A DNA stretch of 64,000 bases, taken from AG1 sp035559775. GTDB lineage: Archaea > Thermoproteota > Thermoprotei_A > Sulfolobales > AG1. Below are positions 50,080 to 59,295 of the stretch, piece after piece. Location of the stretch: positions 7,732 through 71,731 of the forward strand of contig DATMAU010000013.1 of assembly GCA_035559775.1 (NCBI GenBank). Reading direction: 5' to 3'. Each line of letters begins with the position of its first letter. Position 1 is the first letter of the stretch. Both the position numbers and the translations under genes were made by a program. Under the pieces are notes generated by a model that saw nothing but the letters and a program-made list of their open reading frames with translations, did not search any database and was not told the origin of the DNA.

Positions 50080-51714
50080 TTAGATCCTCTCTATGAACCC
50101 TAGGTCTGCTTCAACTATACGCATGATCTCCTGCCTGTTCCTGTAATACTTATAGATCGCCGACGCTATATCCCTATAGTTTCTTATGCCCTTGTTATAC
50201 AGCCACCTCATGAAACTAGACCTTAACCGGATCTCCTCGAGCACTTCGTTGAGGCTTATCTCTTGCGATTCAGCTATTGAGCCGAGTATAACGCTCTTCT
50301 CGAGGGAGAGTAGGTGTGCATCCCCGCTTGGGCTCCACCTACCAATGGCTACGGGTATACCCTCGCTGTTTATCTCCCATATCTTTGTAACCCTCCTCGA
50401 GATCCTTACGCTACCATCTTTACCTCTAACAGGGACCCTCTCGATCATCAGGGCGGCGTTGATCAGCGGTATATATGATTCTGGTATATTCATGGGCGGG
50501 CTTGTGAGCCTCTTTATAGCTGCATCTATGCTCTCAGCATGTATGGTTGTAGCCCCTCCATGGCCCGTGGCTATTGCCTGGAATAGCACGTAGGCCTCGG
50601 ATCCCCTCACCTCTCCTACGACTATTATGTCTGGCCTATATCTCAGGGAGAGCCTTACTAGATCGTAGAGTGTTATCTCACCAGCCCTCGATTCCCCCAC
50701 AGCATAGCTGGGTCTTGAGACGAGCTGAACCCAGTTCTTGGTTGGCAGCCTTATCTCGGGGGTATCCTCTATTGTTACTATCTTGTAGTTGGGTTTCACG
50801 AGGTTTAGGATCGAGTTTAGAAGTGTTGTCTTACCACTCCCCGTGACACCCATTACCAGGATCGTTTTTCTATGCTCTATGAGCATCCATAGGTATGCTG
50901 CTAGCTCGGGAGATATGGTTCCAAAGCCCATCATATCTACAACCGTTATAGGGTCTTCCCTGAACTTTCTGATCGTGAAGGTGGAGCCCTTCTGGCTAAC
51001 CTCTTTCATGAATGTTGCAGCAAGCCTATGCCCTCCGGGGAGGGATGCGTCGAGGATGGGGAATGCTACTGAGATGTGCTTTCCAGCCATGTGGGCTAGC
51101 TTGACTATGAATGAGTCTAGATCCTCTGCGTATTGGAAAACAATGTTTGTGGGCATGGACTCGTATTTCCTGTGATAGACATATATAGGCACTCCAACAC
51201 CGTTGCACGATACATCCTCCAGGTTTGGGTCGAGCATTAGCGCGTTTATAGGGCCGAAGCCCGCTATCTCCCTCTCTATGTAGTAAAGGATCTTGCTCCA
51301 GCTAACTGTAGGGGTTCTCCCCATCCTTATCCTGAAGAGCTCGATAGCTTTTCTAGCCTCCCTTGTTATGAATTCCCTCGGATCCTCTCCCTCTTTTAGA
51401 TCCCCGGCTTCCCATAGGAGGAAATCGATCACCCTCTTATAGATCCTGATCTCTTCGCCTGTCAGGGGTACTTCGTCGAGAAAATACACATACTCACCAG
51501 TATCGTCTGAGAGTATTATTGAGGCCATTGCCCACGGATCATAGATCGAGTATTTCTCAACAACCTCACCCTTAGGCCTCTCCCTGGAGGGCATCAAGGG
51601 AGGTTTTATATATTCTGAGAAGCTCATCGTCATCCTGCGGATCGTCTGTTCCGGCCGCACCCTTGTCCGTGGAGCAGTTCTGATCTTGATTTTGAACTTA
51701 TCAAGGAGCCCCAT
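50080..51714 (-). CDS. Type IV pilus assembly ATPase (TadA/GspE-like)
   Basis: A 544-residue secretion ATPase. Walker A is GVTGSGKTT (289-297), the Asp box IEDTPEIRLP (315-324), Walker B IIVVGEVRG (363-371) and the His box GHGGATTIHAES (384-395). The N-terminal 130 residues are an accessory domain. ATP hydrolysis powers pilus assembly. It reads away from a large surface protein and pilins on the other side of a 90-base divergent promoter. GTAGGAGATC precedes the ATG, and TTTATATACTCC (about 51743-51754) is its TATA box. Confidence 0.93.
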   Translation of the reverse strand: MGLLDKFKIKIRTAPRTRVRPEQTIRRMTMSFSEYIKPPLMPSRERPKGEVVEKYSIYDPWAMASIILSDDTGEYVYFLDEVPLTGEEIRIYKRVIDFLLWEAGDLKEGEDPREFITREARKAIELFRIRMGRTPTVSWSKILYYIEREIAGFGPINALMLDPNLEDVSCNGVGVPIYVYHRKYESMPTNIVFQYAEDLDSFIVKLAHMAGKHISVAFPILDASLPGGHRLAATFMKEVSQKGSTFTIRKFREDPITVVDMMGFGTISPELAAYLWMLIEHRKTILVMGVTGSGKTTLLNSILNLVKPNYKIVTIEDTPEIRLPTKNWVQLVSRPSYAVGESRAGEITLYDLVRLSLRYRPDIIVVGEVRGSEAYVLFQAIATGHGGATTIHAESIDAAIKRLTSPPMNIPESYIPLINAALMIERVPVRGKDGSVRISRRVTKIWEINSEGIPVAIGRWSPSGDAHLLSLEKSVILGSIAESQEISLNEVLEEIRLRSSFMRWLYNKGIRNYRDIASAIYKYYRNRQEIMRIVEADLGFIERI

Positions 51715-51771
51715 GATCTCCTACAAACAATATTTTCACGGGAGTATATAAAGGGATAGTTTGTTCGCCAG

Positions 51772-51804
51772 CTATTATATATAAACCCCTATTGAGAAAA
51801 GCAT
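51772..51804 (+). promoter_or_regulatory. Promoter of the pilus surface-protein gene
   Basis: TATTATATATAAACCCC (51773-51789) is a strong TATA box centred about 26 bases before the ATG at 51805, so the message is probably leaderless. No ribosome site precedes the ATG, consistent with this. Confidence 0.6.
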
Positions 51805-54800
51805 ATGAGATCCATGACAAAGCGTTATGCTGGATTGGTGATGTTAATACTTATAACAATCCCCATAACACCTCTACTCTTTTATACTGGTTATGCTCAA
51901 CAAACACTGGAGATCCCGGATACTGCTTATCTCAAGCCATATAATCTCTATAGTACTTGGTACTCAGACCTATCCATCCAGGCTAGTGTGCTCGCATCAA
52001 TACCTGGGAGGGGCGTGGTTGCTGTTTCGGGATCGGGTAACTCTTCTGGTGAATATTTCCTCGAGGTTCTAAGCATAGACAGTGCCTCCAGAGCGATACA
52101 TAGGTCTAGGTATGCGGTGAGCGGAACCCCCACCACCATGATCTCTGACGGTGATAGTGGGAGCTATATTGCTGTTGGTAGCGATAGGGGGGAGGTTATA
52201 GTATATAATGCCCAGGATATGAGGGCAAGCTATATACAGGCATCGAGGTATCCTGTGAAGAGATTATCGGTAGGGGTTGGGGCTTCCGGCGATCCATATC
52301 TAGCTGTTCTCGACGCTCAGGACTATCTATACCTATACAGGGCCACCAGGGGTGGCTGGGCAGAGGTAGGGCCTCGTGAGAGCACCGCGGTTTATAACTA
52401 TACGAGGAGCAGTGTCCTAGACATCTCTGGCACTGAGGTGGTTTCTGGGAACCTCAGGAGGGTTGATCCATCGCTCCTCCTCATGATCTACACGCCCCCC
52501 TTGCTCAGGGTCAGCTTCACAGTATATAACGAGACTGGCTATCCGATCCAGAATGCTACTGTCACGGCAAGCCTTGCTAGGCCCAGGGCTACGGAGGATC
52601 TTGTTTTCCAGTCAATCTCGGACCAGAATGGGACAGCTTTTCTAAGCCTCCCACTGATCGATCCCGGCGGCACGTTATATAGAGTTAACATAACCCACCC
52701 GGAGTATGAGACCGTGAATATGGATATAGAGCTTAACCAAGCAATGTTGGAAAGGACCCTGGTAGAGTATAGGGTCGTTATGAGGAGTGGTCAGGGAGAG
52801 ATTGTCCCGATCGTTAAGGGCATTATACCATCATATGCGGTGCTCCTCGATACCAGCGGTGCGCCTGAATCCATAAGGTTTGGGAGGTCGCTTCTACTCG
52901 GTATAGAGCCCATCTATGTCAAGTTGATCAGGCCAAGCATTATAGGAACACAGTGGGTCTATCTAGGGGTTATTGTTGGTTATCGTGGGGATCAGTTTGT
53001 AGCGGCCTTCACATACTTCGACCAGGATCTAAACCCGGTGCCTGCGAAGACCCAGGCTGGGTTTAGGGGCTATGTTTGGTATATACTGCCCAGCACTCCT
53101 CAAGATAGGGTGTGGATAGGCTATGATGATAATGGGCGGGGCGTCTCGGTAATCCTTAGTAGTGGTAGGGTTTATTATTTCCTCTATAACGACCAGAGGG
53201 GTTTCCACATAGCGTTCTGGGGGATAGATATTCCGGGATCTATAGTGGCTGCTGATTATAGAAACGGTGCTCTAGTCACTATCGATAGTTATGAGAGACT
53301 CCATATAAACAGAGTGGATCCGTCAGCATCGGTTGAGTGCACCAGGAGTGGCGATTACCTAGGAGTCCCTATAGGCCCTGGCGTGGGGGCTTTTGTGGGT
53401 GTTGGGAACAGCTATATAGGGACGTCCTCGAGGATTTATATTATCGATGCCCTCAACAGTATAGTGTCTAGCAAATGCTCCATAGACCTCGTGAGGGTCT
53501 ATCCGAGGGTGCCTGTGAGCGATATTATCTCTAACTACTCCATAGGTGTTAATGATGGCTATATAGATGTATATGAAGGTGGTAACCTGGTTGCCAGGGG
53601 GCCCATAGCCAACGGATCTTCTACGCTCTACCTCCCAAGAGGATCCTATAGTGCCAGGGTTTCTAGCAGCATGGTAGAGTATACGGGCACGCTTGTGGTG
53701 AGGGGGAGCAGTATAGATCTTCCGGGGCCCACGCTATATAGGGTTAACCTCTCCCTCTACTACTATGCCCCAGAGAGCCCCTACACAGTAACGCTCACGA
53801 GAGTCCCGCCAGGGCTTACTCTATATATAGACGACAGGATTAGTGCGACAACGACCGATGGCTCTCTAGAGCTCCTACTAGAGGGCGGAGGGCACAGGGC
53901 CTCCCTGGTCAGTGGTGGTGTCGAGCTGGCCAGGGGAGAGTTTGTTGTCAATAAGAGCGGTAGACTGGATCTTGTGCTCAGGGCCTATACCGCCACGCTT
54001 AACATAAGGCTCGGAGTCCTCGGGGCCAGGGCCCTGGAGACCCCGACGGCTTCTATAACGCTTAGGCTTTTTGCTGAGGGGCCTCTCTTGAGAGGGGATC
54101 TAGGGGCTATCAGGCCTGGCCTTCCAGTGACCCTCCCCCTGGGCGTCTATAGGGTCGTCGCAACGTCGCCCTTCTTCTACCAGGAAGAGGTGCTCTTCGG
54201 CATTATGGGGCAAGGCGTTGCCAGGCATCTAGAGGTTCTCTTGAGGCCGAGGGAGATACAGGCGAGCCTCTTGGTGGTGGACGATCTCGGCTCCCCTGTC
54301 CCGAACGCCAGTGTCTCTATAGTCGACATGGCTTCTAACCTGACGATCCTTTCTGGCGTGACCTCGGATGACGGTGTCCTCACGATACCCAGGATATTTG
54401 TTGGTGTCTACTCTATCTCGATCGAGCCCTCGAACCAGAGCCTCTATACAGGCTACACAGGGATCCTGAGGGTTGATAGGCAGGATCTTGTTGTGAGTAT
54501 TAATAGGACGAGGCAGCAGGTGACACTAGTCCTGACAGATCCTATAAGCGGTAGCCTTGCATCGCCGGTCAGGGTCTCTATATATATGGGCGACAGGCTC
54601 CTATATAGAGGGGAGCCCAGCGGGAATGTTATACCCAACCTCTCACTACCCCACGGGACGGCTAGGATCGTTGTTGAGCCTGCCGGGCGTGGGGATATAT
54701 ATACCAGGCTTGAGAGGGATGTAAGCATAGCTGTGGGGGGAGGTAGGGTCGAGGTAGCGCTCTCGAGAAGGATAGTGGACTATACTATAAGCGTTGTGAA

Positions 54801-55143
54801 CGATCTGGGGCAGCCTATCCAGGGTGCAAGCATAACAATAAAAAGCCTTGAGAACCCCGCTATAGAGGTCACCTCTACTACTGGTGACGATGGGAAGGCT
54901 GTGATCAGACTCCCATACGGATCATACGGGGCGGTGATAACAGCACAGGGTTATAACAGGCTAGAACAGCAATTACCGGCCGGGGCACAGAGTATAGAGT
55001 TGAGGCTACAGCCAACGCTGCTCAACCTGCTATCGAGGTTCACCATAGCGTATATACTCATAGGCATGGTGGTAGCAGTAATAGTTATAGCGAGGATAAC
55101 GAGGAGATATATAGAGAGAAAAGCCAGCGAAGAGGCAATATAG
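51805..55143 (+). CDS. Large secreted, membrane-anchored beta-propeller/beta-sandwich repeat protein
   Basis: A 1112-residue protein. Residues 1-31 are a signal peptide (YAGLVMLILITIPITPLLFY). Residues about 50-210 and 350-560 have propeller-like strand repeats (SYIAVGSDRGEVIVYNAQDM). At least four carboxypeptidase-regulatory-like sandwiches follow or interrupt them: VYNETGYPIQNATVTASL near 240, VVDDLGSPVPNASVSIVD near 825, LTDPISGSLASPVRVSIYMG near 910 and VVNDLGQPIQGASITIKS near 995. Residues about 1075-1100 (YILIGMVVAVIVIARI) anchor the C-terminus, leaving a short basic tail inside. It is encoded in a pilus locus, so it may be a pilus-associated or adhesive surface protein; the exact role is not known. 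Confidence 0.75.
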   Translation: MRSMTKRYAGLVMLILITIPITPLLFYTGYAQQTLEIPDTAYLKPYNLYSTWYSDLSIQASVLASIPGRGVVAVSGSGNSSGEYFLEVLSIDSASRAIHRSRYAVSGTPTTMISDGDSGSYIAVGSDRGEVIVYNAQDMRASYIQASRYPVKRLSVGVGASGDPYLAVLDAQDYLYLYRATRGGWAEVGPRESTAVYNYTRSSVLDISGTEVVSGNLRRVDPSLLLMIYTPPLLRVSFTVYNETGYPIQNATVTASLARPRATEDLVFQSISDQNGTAFLSLPLIDPGGTLYRVNITHPEYETVNMDIELNQAMLERTLVEYRVVMRSGQGEIVPIVKGIIPSYAVLLDTSGAPESIRFGRSLLLGIEPIYVKLIRPSIIGTQWVYLGVIVGYRGDQFVAAFTYFDQDLNPVPAKTQAGFRGYVWYILPSTPQDRVWIGYDDNGRGVSVILSSGRVYYFLYNDQRGFHIAFWGIDIPGSIVAADYRNGALVTIDSYERLHINRVDPSASVECTRSGDYLGVPIGPGVGAFVGVGNSYIGTSSRIYIIDALNSIVSSKCSIDLVRVYPRVPVSDIISNYSIGVNDGYIDVYEGGNLVARGPIANGSSTLYLPRGSYSARVSSSMVEYTGTLVVRGSSIDLPGPTLYRVNLSLYYYAPESPYTVTLTRVPPGLTLYIDDRISATTTDGSLELLLEGGGHRASLVSGGVELARGEFVVNKSGRLDLVLRAYTATLNIRLGVLGARALETPTASITLRLFAEGPLLRGDLGAIRPGLPVTLPLGVYRVVATSPFFYQEEVLFGIMGQGVARHLEVLLRPREIQASLLVVDDLGSPVPNASVSIVDMASNLTILSGVTSDDGVLTIPRIFVGVYSISIEPSNQSLYTGYTGILRVDRQDLVVSINRTRQQVTLVLTDPISGSLASPVRVSIYMGDRLLYRGEPSGNVIPNLSLPHGTARIVVEPAGRGDIYTRLERDVSIAVGGGRVEVALSRRIVDYTISVVNDLGQPIQGASITIKSLENPAIEVTSTTGDDGKAVIRLPYGSYGAVITAQGYNRLEQQLPAGAQSIELRLQPTLLNLLSRFTIAYILIGMVVAVIVIARITRRYIERKASEEAI

Positions 55144-55199
55144 CTAGCAAAACAAAACCTAAACAATAAATACCCCGGTAAAAAATAAAAATAGAGAGT

Positions 55200-56225
55200 A
55201 TGAAGAAACAGATCATAAGAAAAGCAGTAGCAGGGATGCTCGCATTCATAATAGGGATCTCAGTACTAATGATAACCCTGATACCCCTCCTAATCTACCT
55301 AAACACATCAAGCGGAGAGACACTAAAAGCAATGGGGATGGTAAGAGAATTCCAAAGCCAAAGATCAAGAGAAGCACTAGATATAGTATATGACGCTACT
55401 AGCTCAACCTTCCTACTCAAAAACACAGGAACCACACCAATAACCATAATACTAGCAGCAATAAGCAGCGGGAACCAGTGCGTAAACCTATCAAAAACAA
55501 ACATAAACCTCAACCCAGGAGACACAGTAAAAAACATATCAAACTATGGTCTAGGCAGCATATGCTATGTAGTAACATCCAGAGGAAACGTATTCCCAGT
55601 AAAAGAGAAATACAACTTGCTATTATCACAACTAGCACAATCATCACAAGAAATAGTATTCACACCCGACAACACAAAATTCGCCGAAGATCTCTACAAC
55701 TCCTACAAAAACAAAATAATAGCCAATTATAGTACCAGCAGCACTAGCTGCACCAATCCAGGCACCCCCACACTTCATCCATTCGATAAATATAACAACA
55801 AGAAGCTCTTAACAATAAATTACACGTCAGGCGGTGTAGTAAATTATACTAATAATGGATGCTTTAGCTTAACCTTCCAGAATGTTGTGAACGTCAGTGG
55901 AAACCAATATGCAGTAGCAGTGTTCTACAAAATAGTAATCGTGCATAATAAAAATGGCAATAAGCTTGGGGCTACCCTTACAATATGTCTACAACAAGAA
56001 CAAGGCGGAGTAACTAGGTGTGCCAGCAGTGCTGGGACATCGTGGACTCCTAGTGCTATTCAGACTAACTATGTAGTTCTTGAGGGTATCTCGCTTATAC
56101 CGAGTCTTACACCAGGCCTATATAACCTTAATATCACTCTCACGTTTGATAGCGGAGGAGGCACAGAATTCAATGTTGGTGTTGAGTATATAGCTGTTCA
56201 GAATGCTAGGCTGGTTACTGGGTGA
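55200..56225 (+). CDS. Pilin-like or pseudopilin surface protein
   Basis: A 341-residue protein. After MKKQIIRKAVAG comes the helix MLAFIIGISVLMITLIPLL, as in class III-type pilin signals or simple anchors. The remainder is Asn/Ser/Thr-rich with many N-glycosylation sequons and four cysteines (NQCVNL, GSICYVV, TSCTN, NGCFSL and others). The first 600 bases use almost no T at third codon positions whereas the last 400 do; see findings. Gap to the surface-protein gene is 56 bases and the next gene overlaps by 4, so it belongs to the pilus operon. No known family is recognised. Confidence 0.6.
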   Translation: MKKQIIRKAVAGMLAFIIGISVLMITLIPLLIYLNTSSGETLKAMGMVREFQSQRSREALDIVYDATSSTFLLKNTGTTPITIILAAISSGNQCVNLSKTNINLNPGDTVKNISNYGLGSICYVVTSRGNVFPVKEKYNLLLSQLAQSSQEIVFTPDNTKFAEDLYNSYKNKIIANYSTSSTSCTNPGTPTLHPFDKYNNKKLLTINYTSGGVVNYTNNGCFSLTFQNVVNVSGNQYAVAVFYKIVIVHNKNGNKLGATLTICLQQEQGGVTRCASSAGTSWTPSAIQTNYVVLEGISLIPSLTPGLYNLNITLTFDSGGGTEFNVGVEYIAVQNARLVTG

Positions 56226-56851
56226 CTGTTTTGAGGGCTCAGTCAGAGCTTATTGTTACAGTGATCCTTGTTACCCTGACCATTGTTGTAGGTGTTGCTG
56301 GTTTTGCTCTCGCCAGTTCTTGGGCTTTTTCTAGGTATTCTGAGAGTTCTTTCTCTATTTTTTCGGAGCTTGTTTCTAACGAGTTCCTTGTCTTCCCCAT
56401 ATCTGTTGAGAACAGGGGTTCTAGTGTGGTTGTCTATGTTGGTGTTATCAGGATAGGGCTTCTTCAGGATAGCTATTCCCTCTATGTATCTATACATAAT
56501 TCTTCCTTCTATACTCAGAAGTGGTGGGCTCTTAATCAGCTATCCAGCTTTGGCTATAATGTATCTTCTATCCAGGCTTTTCTGGGTAACCTGTCCTTTT
56601 CTTCGGCATCCTCGTCAAGATCTGTCGACGTCTCTAGGCTCTATGCTAGATATGCTGGTTCTTGGTACTCTCTGAGGGATCTCGGAGCTCAGGGCTTCTT
56701 CAATGTCTATAGCGTTGGTGTGCTTGGCATTGATCGTGCTCTTTTCCTAAACATAACTGTTCCTAGCAGTACTCAATATATCTATGTTGTTCTGTGGGCT
56801 GGGTATAATGATAGGTATGTGGCTATCCCCTCTGTGATCACTGTTACGTGA
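56222..56851 (+). CDS. Type IV pilin-like protein
   Basis: A 209-residue protein whose N-terminus LRAQSELIVTVILVTLTIVV is the archaeal class III signal: a short basic leader, then a cleavage site after Ala (RA|QSE) and a 20-residue hydrophobic helix that packs in the pilus core. The body is Ser/Tyr-rich beta structure (SSASSSRSVDVSRLYARYAG). It would be processed by a PibD/FlaK-type peptidase and assembled by the ATPase and TadC-like protein encoded nearby. GTG 56222 overlaps the upstream stop; TTG 56231 would give a three-residue shorter leader. Confidence 0.72.
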   Translation: MTVLRAQSELIVTVILVTLTIVVGVAGFALASSWAFSRYSESSFSIFSELVSNEFLVFPISVENRGSSVVVYVGVIRIGLLQDSYSLYVSIHNSSFYTQKWWALNQLSSFGYNVSSIQAFLGNLSFSSASSSRSVDVSRLYARYAGSWYSLRDLGAQGFFNVYSVGVLGIDRALFLNITVPSSTQYIYVVLWAGYNDRYVAIPSVITVT

Positions 56852-56860
56852 TTTATTATC

Positions 56861-57117
56861 GCTTGTCCCTTGATGTTCATTCCAATCATTTTGTTTTTCA
56901 TGGTCTTATCCAGGGGCTTCCGCCTCACCCGTAGGGTTAGAGACCCTGCAGGGTTATGGGCGGCTGTCAAGCCAAACGGTACGTGGCTTCCATCCAGCTT
57001 GTTCCCCGAACAGCTTAGAGCACTGCTTCCATTGCCATGGGGCTTGTGTGGGGAGATCCGCATCGGGAACCCTTTTCAAAGCTTATAAATATCTCCTTGG
57101 GTATCAAAAAGAAAATA
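56861..57117 (-). mobile_element. Family B element, inverted copy
   Basis: Read on the minus strand it starts TATTTTCTTTTTGATACCCA, then ATATTTATAAGC, GGATCTCCCCACACAAGCC, GTTTGGCTTGACAGCCGCCC, CCTGCAGGGTCTC, GGAAGCCCCTGGATAAGACC and AACATCAAGGGACAAGCG, matching the 34259 copy over its length except for about 90 bases absent near the left end. One frame gives GMNIKGQ at the far end, as in the other copy. It fills most of the 298-base gap between the pilin gene and the second livH gene. Confidence 0.68.
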
Positions 57118-57149
57118 CCCCTATCTTATTTTCTAGTGGGTGGGTTTCT

Positions 57150-58037
57150 TTGCTTGATGAGGTTTTGAGGAACTCTCTCCAGGGGCTCCTGGCAGGGTCT
57201 ATATATTCTCTTGGTGCTCTTTCCCTTACTATTAGCTATAGTGTTACGAGGATAGCTAATTTTGCTGTTAGTGAGTATGTGACTATAGGTGCTTATACGG
57301 CTACTATTGTCACGATAGGGGGTTTTGATCCTTTTTTAGCTTTGTTTTTAGCCATGCTGGTCTCCTCTATCCTTGCTCTTGGTGTTGATGAGTCTGTGTA
57401 TAAGCCTCTCTATAGGAGGGGCTCCTCGCCTCTCCAGCTCCTCATAGCATCTATAGGTGTTATGCTTCTTATAAGATATCTATGGTCTATATATGCTGAT
57501 TACTCCGACATGCTTTTCCTATCATCTAGATATAATATTACACCCATAGCCTATATTATGGGTTCACCCATAACCAATCTCCACATACTAAGCCTAGGCT
57601 TTCTAGGCATTACCTCGATCTCGCTCTACATGTTTAGGCACAGAACCATGGTTGGGAAGGCTATGAGGGCTCTTGCAAGCAACCCCGAGCTAGCCTCGGC
57701 CTCAGGCATCCCTGTATGGAGGGTTAGGAGGATCACGTGGATAGTCTCCGGCCTCCTAGCAGGCGCTATGGGGGCTCTGTGGGCTTTCTATACTAGTATA
57801 AATACCGAGACTGGGTGGAGGCTTCTCCTCTGGATCTTTGCATCATCAATCATAGGTGGTATTAGGAGCATACCCCTAACAATAGCCGGGGGCTTTATAA
57901 TAGGTTTTTCAGAGAATCTCGGGATGTGGTTCTTCAACAGGTTCTTCGGCTTGGATACAGCTTATAAACCTATAATAGCCTACCTGGCGATCGCAACCGC
58001 CCTGCTGGTTGGGAGGAGTAGGCTTCTTGGGAGGTGA
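57150..58037 (+). CDS. LivH-type ABC permease, second system
   Basis: A 295-residue permease: LLAGSIYSLGALSLTISYSV then TRIANFAVSEYVTIGAYTA at the start, MVGKAMRALASNPELASASG as coupling loop and FASSIIGGIRSIPLTIAGGF near the end. TTG 57150 follows GGGTGGG; a longer frame to 57048 would begin inside the family B element. It is followed by a LivM-type gene, but no ATPases or binding protein are adjacent. The broken binding-protein gene at 13.3 kb is the nearest orphan of matching type. Confidence 0.85.
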   Translation: MLDEVLRNSLQGLLAGSIYSLGALSLTISYSVTRIANFAVSEYVTIGAYTATIVTIGGFDPFLALFLAMLVSSILALGVDESVYKPLYRRGSSPLQLLIASIGVMLLIRYLWSIYADYSDMLFLSSRYNITPIAYIMGSPITNLHILSLGFLGITSISLYMFRHRTMVGKAMRALASNPELASASGIPVWRVRRITWIVSGLLAGAMGALWAFYTSINTETGWRLLLWIFASSIIGGIRSIPLTIAGGFIIGFSENLGMWFFNRFFGLDTAYKPIIAYLAIATALLVGRSRLLGR

Positions 58038-58041
58038 TGCT

Positions 58042-59094
58042 ATGGATCTCTCAAGCATGTTTATATTTATAAGCAGTATAGTTACATACACATCTATATA
58101 TATAATACTAGCCCTAAGCACAAACCTAGAGTATGGATACACAGGGATACCTAACTTTGGCAAGGTGTTCTTCTTCTTCATAGGATCTATAGTAACAGCT
58201 GTGGTTACAAGTACCCTCTACGATTCAGCCCTAGGTATAACGGATAGCTTCTCAGCAGTAGCTGCGGCAAAGCGTACTGAATACTCAGCAGCCAACCCTG
58301 TCTTCGCTGTCGAGGTTTTCCTCGTATCCCTAGCACTCTCAACCATAGTCTCAGGGATCTTCGGCTATCTAGCAAGTTACCCAGCACTAGCCCTCAGAGA
58401 GGATTTCCTAGCAATAACCCTCCTAGTATTTGGAGAAGCAGGGAGGGTTTTTGTAAGAACATACGAACCCCTCGTGGGAGGTGTTTTCGGCATGAGCGGG
58501 ATCCCTAACCCCCTCAACTGGATAGCAGATAGATCCCTAACCCTCCTCCTCTACTCACTAATAACCCTGGCAGCGGCTTTCGCAACATTTATTCTTGTTG
58601 AGAGACTATCAAACTCACCCTTCGGGAGGGTTATGAAGGCTGTGAGGGATGACGAGATCGCTGCGGAATCTCTTGGGAAGAATGTTGCGAGGGTTAGGGG
58701 GCAAGTGCTCTTCATATCGTCAGCCCTCTCGGGGGCTGCTGGGAGTCTCTTCACATTCTACACACAATCCATATTCCCCGACGACTATATACCTGTGGTG
58801 ACTTTCTACATAATATCCATGGTCCTCCTAGGAGGCTCTGGGAATAACCTCGGGGTGGTTCTAGGAGCCCTTGTTCTCAGCCTTTTCGAGAGATTCTCGC
58901 AAGCCTCAACACTAGCGCTTCTAGGAATAACTATTTCGATAGATATAAGCTTCATAAGATACGCGGTAACAGGGCTTCTAATAATACTAATACTAGCAGC
59001 AAGACCCCAAGGAATACTGCCCGAAGGGATAGTCAAGACACCCCTCTACAAAATCCTGGAGAAGAGGCAGAAGAGCAGGGGAGAGAAAGCATAA
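58042..59094 (+). CDS. LivM-type ABC permease, second system
   Basis: A 350-residue permease. It has the LivM pattern LSTNLEYGYTGIPNFGKVFF, LALREDFLAITLLVFGEAGR, SPFGRVMKAVRDDEIAAESL as coupling loop and ISMVLLGGSGNNLGVVLGAL. The loop after helix 2 (SALGITDSFSAVAAAKRTEY) is longer than usual. ATG 58042 follows GGGAGGTGAT, 4 bases after the livH-type stop. It is coupled to that gene and ends 34 bases before tRNA-Leu. Confidence 0.87.
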   Translation: MDLSSMFIFISSIVTYTSIYIILALSTNLEYGYTGIPNFGKVFFFFIGSIVTAVVTSTLYDSALGITDSFSAVAAAKRTEYSAANPVFAVEVFLVSLALSTIVSGIFGYLASYPALALREDFLAITLLVFGEAGRVFVRTYEPLVGGVFGMSGIPNPLNWIADRSLTLLLYSLITLAAAFATFILVERLSNSPFGRVMKAVRDDEIAAESLGKNVARVRGQVLFISSALSGAAGSLFTFYTQSIFPDDYIPVVTFYIISMVLLGGSGNNLGVVLGALVLSLFERFSQASTLALLGITISIDISFIRYAVTGLLIILILAARPQGILPEGIVKTPLYKILEKRQKSRGEKA

Positions 59095-59128
59095 CCTCTA
59101 TAAGCCAGAAACACTATTATCTTTATGG

Positions 59129-59213
59129 GCGGGGGTGCCCGAGCCAGGTCAAAGGGGTCGGGCTCAGGACCCGATGGCGTAGGCCTGCGTGGGTTCAAAT
59201 CCCACCCCCCGCA
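59129..59213 (+). tRNA. tRNA-Leu (anticodon CAG)
   Basis: An 85-base class II tRNA. Acceptor stem GCGGGGG/CCCCCGC with A73, D-arm with CCCGAGCCAGGTCAAAGG, anticodon stem TCGGG/CCCGA around loop CTCAGGA (anticodon CAG), a long variable arm TGGCGTAGGCCTGC, and T-arm GTGGG-TTCAAAT-CCCAC. No intron and no encoded CCA. The preceding ACTATTATCTTTATGG may hold its promoter. It reads codon CUG. Confidence 0.95.
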
Positions 59214-59295
59214 CTTGGTACTGGCTTACTCTATATGATCTGCGGGGGATCCCGCTATATATTAACCTCGATAGAAATAGGATCCGGTGATTTGT

